A DNA stretch of 64,000 nt from Streptomyces sp. TLI_053 (GTDB taxonomy: Bacteria; Actinomycetota; Actinomycetes; Streptomycetales; Streptomycetaceae). The notes under the pieces are model-generated. The model had not been told where the DNA came from and ran no database searches. It worked only from the letters and a program-made list of their open reading frames with translations. This document shows, piece by piece, positions 61,099-64,000 of the stretch. The stretch's first letter is position 1. Every line of letters starts with the position of its first letter. The stretch lies in the NCBI RefSeq assembly GCF_900105395.1, contig NZ_LT629775.1, forward strand, positions 7,467,501 to 7,531,500, in the 5' to 3' direction. Both the position numbers and the translations under genes were made by a program.

Positions 61099-62214
61099 TC
61101 AGGCCGGGGCGGGGGAACCGGCGGCGTACTCGACCAGCAGGTGGGCCCAGATCTCCTGGTGGACCAGGTCGGGATCGGTCGCCCGCACCCCGCCGGGCCC
61201 GCGCAGCGCCGCGCCCGTCCGCCCTGCCCCGGCCGACCGCCCCCACCACCGACGGTGGGCGTCCGCCACCTCGGCGGCCGTCAGCTCCTCCGGGTCCCTG
61301 AACGTGGTGACGAGGCGGCCCGCGTCGCCGTCCTCGACCACCCGCACCGGATGGGCGACGTACGGGTCGGGCTTCGCACCGGACCGTGCCTCGAGGAGCA
61401 CCTCGGCCCGCTCGTGCGCGGGCAGGCCGGGGCGGACCAGGAGCGACAGGTACGACCCTTCCGGCAGCACCTCCAGGACCGGCAGCGGGATCCGGGGCGG
61501 GACCCGCCAGCACACCGCGGCCCCGGTCAGGGCCGCGGCACCGAACGCCGCGAAGGAGTACCGGCTCGGATCGCCGAGCAGCGCCCACTCGCTGCAGGCA
61601 GTGGCCAGCAGCGAGGCCGCCATCGCCCCCTCGTCGCGGCCGCGCGGTCCGACCTCGGCGTCGACGACGGTGCCCGAACCGCAGTCGACGACGGCCACCA
61701 CCCGGGCTCCCGGGGCCGTCGCGAGGGCCTGCCCGGCGCCGTCGGTGCCGAACTCGGCCGCGTTCTCCGCCGAGTCGGGCACCTCGAGCCCGAACCCCTC
61801 GAAGGCCATCAGCCGTCGGCCGCCGAGCCAGGTGCCGGGGAAGGCGACCGGCTGCGCGACCCGGTAGAACGTCGCCCGCAGCACGTCCCGGCCCAGCCGC
61901 CGCCGGGCCCGGTCGATCCCTGCTTCCGTCAGCGGTCCCCGCAGCGGGCCGTGGCCGCCGTCGAGCCGGAACAGCTCCGCGACGACCCTCCGCCCGACAT
62001 CCTCGGCCGGCTCGTCGGGGAACAGGCACAGCGCCATCGTCAGGTAGGCGGTCAGGTGCGGCGGGAGGTCCCCGTCCGGGGCCGGCCCGCCCAGCCCCAG
62101 GGCGTCGGCGGCCTCCTCGATCAGCGACCGCGGCACCGCCGCCGGCAGGTCGCCCACCGACACCCCGCCCGGTCGCACGACCGGACCCTCCTGCTCGACG
62201 GATTCCGAAGCCAT
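61099..62214 (-). CDS. IS4-type transposase-derived protein lacking DDE residues
   Basis: A 371-residue intact ORF that follows the plan of actinomycete IS4-family transposases: an N-terminal IS4 domain (VSVGDLPAAVPRSLIEEA, then LPPHLTAYLTMALCLF), RRLMAFEGFGLEVPDS where active enzymes have RLMSIDGF-like, LPVLEVLPEGSYLSLLV, and the end segment DLVHQEIWAHLLVEYA. The first Asp is Glu, the DRNFY-type second Asp segment reads GDPSRYSF, and the RWEHE-type Glu is replaced by WWGRSAG, so it should not transpose. No terminal inverted repeats or target duplication were found. The frame is fully open, so it is either recently decayed or kept for another use such as DNA binding. Confidence 0.75.
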   Translation of the reverse strand: MASESVEQEGPVVRPGGVSVGDLPAAVPRSLIEEAADALGLGGPAPDGDLPPHLTAYLTMALCLFPDEPAEDVGRRVVAELFRLDGGHGPLRGPLTEAGIDRARRRLGRDVLRATFYRVAQPVAFPGTWLGGRRLMAFEGFGLEVPDSAENAAEFGTDGAGQALATAPGARVVAVVDCGSGTVVDAEVGPRGRDEGAMAASLLATACSEWALLGDPSRYSFAAFGAAALTGAAVCWRVPPRIPLPVLEVLPEGSYLSLLVRPGLPAHERAEVLLEARSGAKPDPYVAHPVRVVEDGDAGRLVTTFRDPEELTAAEVADAHRRWWGRSAGAGRTGAALRGPGGVRATDPDLVHQEIWAHLLVEYAAGSPAPA

Positions 62215-62351
62215 GACGAGGATCCTAGAGCGGACGGCGCGCCCTGGTCCCGGTCCGCGGCCGGGGCTGCGGAACGCGATCGACGCCGATCTGTCCGACT
62301 GGTAAGTTCCCGCGAAGGTACTTCCTCGTCCCGAGAGAGTGGGTTCTTTCC

Positions 62352-62732
62352 ATGGCGTGCCGGATCAGTGAGATTGTGCTCCAGTGCCACGACCCGGAGG
62401 CGCTGGCCCGGTTCTGGTGCGAGGTCCTGGACTTCGTCGAGCTGGACCGGGAGGCCGAGGGCTGCATCGAGATCGGTCCGCGCGAGGGGTTCGGCGGCCC
62501 GCAGTCGACGATCTTCCTGATCCGCACCGACCTGCCGAGGCCCGGGAACAACCGGCTGCACATCGACGTCAACCCCACCGACCGCGACCAGGCCGCCGAG
62601 CTGGAACGCCTGCTGGCCGCCGGGGCCGTGCCGGTCGACGTCGGCCAGCCGGAGGACGCGTCCTGGCACGTGCTCGCCGACCCGGAGGGCAATGAGTTCT
62701 GCCTGCTGAGCACCCGCCTCGCGCCCGTCTGA
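62352..62732 (+). CDS. VOC-superfamily (glyoxalase-like) protein
   Basis: A 126-residue single-module vicinal-oxygen-chelate protein with two beta-alpha-beta-beta-beta units: ISEIVLQCHDPEALARFWCEVLDF at the start and HIDVNPTDRDQAAELERLL in the middle, ending HVLADPEGNEFCLL. The ATG follows GAGAGAGTGGG. It is like the small Glyoxalase_6-type proteins common in actinomycetes, which bind antibiotics or metals or are uncharacterised. Standalone gene; substrate unknown. Confidence 0.87.
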   Translation: MACRISEIVLQCHDPEALARFWCEVLDFVELDREAEGCIEIGPREGFGGPQSTIFLIRTDLPRPGNNRLHIDVNPTDRDQAAELERLLAAGAVPVDVGQPEDASWHVLADPEGNEFCLLSTRLAPV

Positions 62733-62822
62733 GCGGCACTCGCCGGAAATTGTGGTGCGGCGGACTCCGGGGGCCTGGGAGGCTGCCGGGGCCGCTGTCG
62801 TCGATCGTGTCGAGGAGGAACC

Positions 62823-63494
62823 ATGGGTTCCGCCACCGGGGTAACTCCGCTCGAAGGGCCCGTGCTCGAGGGCGAGTTCGTCCGCCTGGAACCGCTGGCC
62901 CACGCCCACGCGCCGGAGCTGGCCCTCGCCGCGGAGGAGGACCGGGGCGGCTACGGCTTCACCTGGGTGCCGCCGGCGAGCGACTTCGCCGCCTATGTGG
63001 ACACCCAACTGGCCAGGCGGGACGCCGGTTGGGCGGTCCCGTACGCCCAGGTGGACCGCGCCACCGGCCGGGCCGTCGGCGCGACGGCGTACCTGGACCC
63101 GCGCCGTCACCCGGCGGACGGCAGGCTGTTCGCGATCGAGGTCGGCTTCACCTGGCTGGCGGCCTCCGCCCAGGGCAGCGGGCTGAACACCGAGGCCAAG
63201 TACCTGCTCTTCCGGCATGCCTTCGAGGACTGGGACGTCTCCCGGCTGGACCTCAAGACCGATGCCCGCAACGGCCGTTCCCGCGCGGCGATCGCGAAGA
63301 CGGGCGCCACCTTCGAGGGTGTGCTGCGGAACTGGTCCATTTCCTGGGCCCCTGGTGAGGAGGGCCTGCTCCGGGACTCGGCCGTCTTCTCGATCACGGC
63401 GGCGGAGTGGCCCTCCTGCCGCGCCGCCCTGGAGCACCGGATCGACGACCTGCGGGAGCGCCGGGCGGCGGCCGTGGGACCGTCGCGCCCGTGA
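62823..63494 (+). CDS. GNAT-family N-acetyltransferase (RimJ/RimL-like)
   Basis: A 223-residue GNAT acetyltransferase. LEGEFVRLEPLAHAHAPEL opens the domain, EVGFTWLAASAQGSGLNTEAKYLLF near residues 105-130 is the acetyl-CoA loop in a degenerate RxxGxG form, and LDLKTDARNGRSRAAIAKTGA closes it. It resembles enzymes acetylating protein N-termini or aminoglycoside-like amines. The ATG follows GAGGAA. The next gene overlaps by GTGA. Confidence 0.88.
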   Translation: MGSATGVTPLEGPVLEGEFVRLEPLAHAHAPELALAAEEDRGGYGFTWVPPASDFAAYVDTQLARRDAGWAVPYAQVDRATGRAVGATAYLDPRRHPADGRLFAIEVGFTWLAASAQGSGLNTEAKYLLFRHAFEDWDVSRLDLKTDARNGRSRAAIAKTGATFEGVLRNWSISWAPGEEGLLRDSAVFSITAAEWPSCRAALEHRIDDLRERRAAAVGPSRP

Positions 63495-63877
63495 CCGAGG
63501 AACGGGAGTGGGAAGTCGCCGGGGTCGGACCGGTCGGACCGGTCGGACCGGGGGCGGCACTGGCGGAACTCCGGGCAATGGCGGCCGAGGGTGGGTTCGA
63601 GGCATGGCTGACCAACGGATCCGGGCGGCAGTTGGCGGTGGTCTCCAATACGGAGCGGGTGATGGTCGTGCTGACGGAGGGGGCGGGCGACCCGGGCGGG
63701 CACGCTGTCGACCCGGGCGCCGAAGGCCGGAGCAGTGGCTTCGTCCTGACCAACGGCCAGTACGACGAATACCCGGACGAGGACACGGTGCCCATCGGTC
63801 GCGCCCTCAGGATCGTTGAGCACATCCTCGCCACTGGTCGCCCGCCCGCCGACACCCTGTGGTCGGTCGACCGCTGA
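63491..63877 (+). CDS. Imm1-like immunity protein
   Basis: A 128-residue acidic protein. The C-terminal half (LTNGQYDEYPDEDTVPIGRA, then VEHILATGRPPADTLW) resembles Imm1-type immunity proteins, which neutralise deaminase or nuclease toxins of polymorphic toxin systems. A GPVGPVGP repeat lies near the N-terminus. The GTG start overlaps the GNAT stop. No toxin gene is seen in the window, so it is orphan or its toxin lies beyond 64 kb. Family call made by eye, moderately sure. Confidence 0.7.
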   Translation: MTEEREWEVAGVGPVGPVGPGAALAELRAMAAEGGFEAWLTNGSGRQLAVVSNTERVMVVLTEGAGDPGGHAVDPGAEGRSSGFVLTNGQYDEYPDEDTVPIGRALRIVEHILATGRPPADTLWSVDR

Positions 63878-64000
63878 ACCCACCGATCAGCCGCGGGCGG
63901 TGTCCTCCTGCCTGCCGGATCACGCTGCTCCCCTGAGGCTCGGCCGCTCGGCCGCTCGGCCGTTTCCGGCCGGCGCCGGCCCGCCGCGGCGATCTGCGGC
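63878..64000. other. right end of window
   Basis: 123 bases with GC-rich direct repeats (ggccgctc units) and a ggccggcgccggcc palindrome near the end; no gene is visible. Confidence 0.5.

Noticed and set aside
60659..62029. 456-codon - strand frame through the hexamer repeat
   Set aside because: It is antisense/out of frame to the IS4-like gene and its tail is merely the translated repeat.
1..64000. CRISPR arrays, tRNA or rRNA genes
   Set aside because: No spaced direct repeats of CRISPR size, no tRNA-like cloverleaf and no rRNA-like stretch were noticed on reading; a covariance search was not possible.

Overview
The window is high-GC actinomycete DNA, most like Streptomyces or Kitasatospora. 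The signs are strong GC bias at third codon positions, GTG and TTG starts, GTGA/ATGA stop-start overlaps, a LAL regulator, PQQ-propeller Ser/Thr kinases, a DmdR/IdeR-type iron box, and a sugar ABC importer without its own ATPase. No rRNA, tRNA or CRISPR array was seen.

Region 1 (1-16.8 kb) is a collinear phosphonate cluster on the + strand whose left end lies outside the window. PEP mutase makes phosphonopyruvate. A D-2-hydroxyacid dehydrogenase domain, a phosphoglycerate-kinase-like protein, an ArgC-like reductase and an iron alcohol dehydrogenase form a plausible stepwise reduction to 2,3-dihydroxypropylphosphonate. A zinc dehydrogenase, a split transketolase and an acetolactate-synthase-like enzyme match the late steps described for phosphonothrixin. 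Unlike that simple pathway, nonribosomal parts are interleaved: a free carrier protein, a free condensation domain, an adenylation domain (hand-read code close to Thr) fused to the dehydrogenase, an ATP-grasp ligase, a PhyH-type dioxygenase and an MFS exporter. The likely product is an aminoacyl or peptidyl derivative of a phosphonothrixin-like phosphonate.

Region 2 (16.9-27.1 kb) holds a secreted M9 collagenase (- strand). Divergent from it is a sugar-use locus: class V aminotransferase, binding lipoprotein, two permeases, GH36-like glycosidase and a LacI repressor. An 18-bp perfect palindrome with a central CG upstream is the likely LacI operator.

Region 3 (27.3-43.4 kb) is mostly accessory chromosome: a StyA-like flavin monooxygenase, two tandem kinase/beta-propeller proteins, a frameshifted Fic gene, a small secreted protein, a LAL regulator, a large FtsX-type permease, a WGR/beta-propeller protein and a hotdog thioesterase.

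Region 4 (43.5-56.3 kb, - strand) is a second, tightly packed biosynthetic cluster built around a lysine 2,3-aminomutase: a free adenylation domain with a beta-lysine-like code, a free carrier protein, a flavin amine oxidase, an acyl-CoA-ligase-like enzyme, an ATP-grasp ligase, two PaaK-like adenylating enzymes, an SDR and an MFS exporter. I do not recognise this combination as a named pathway.

Region 5 (56.3-64 kb) contains a broken small secreted protein gene, a polyprenyl diphosphate synthase, a methyltransferase under an iron box, an AraC regulator, a decayed IS4-type transposase ORF that has lost its DDE residues, a VOC protein, a GNAT acetyltransferase and an Imm1-like protein. Related hairpin repeats sit 3' of several of these genes.
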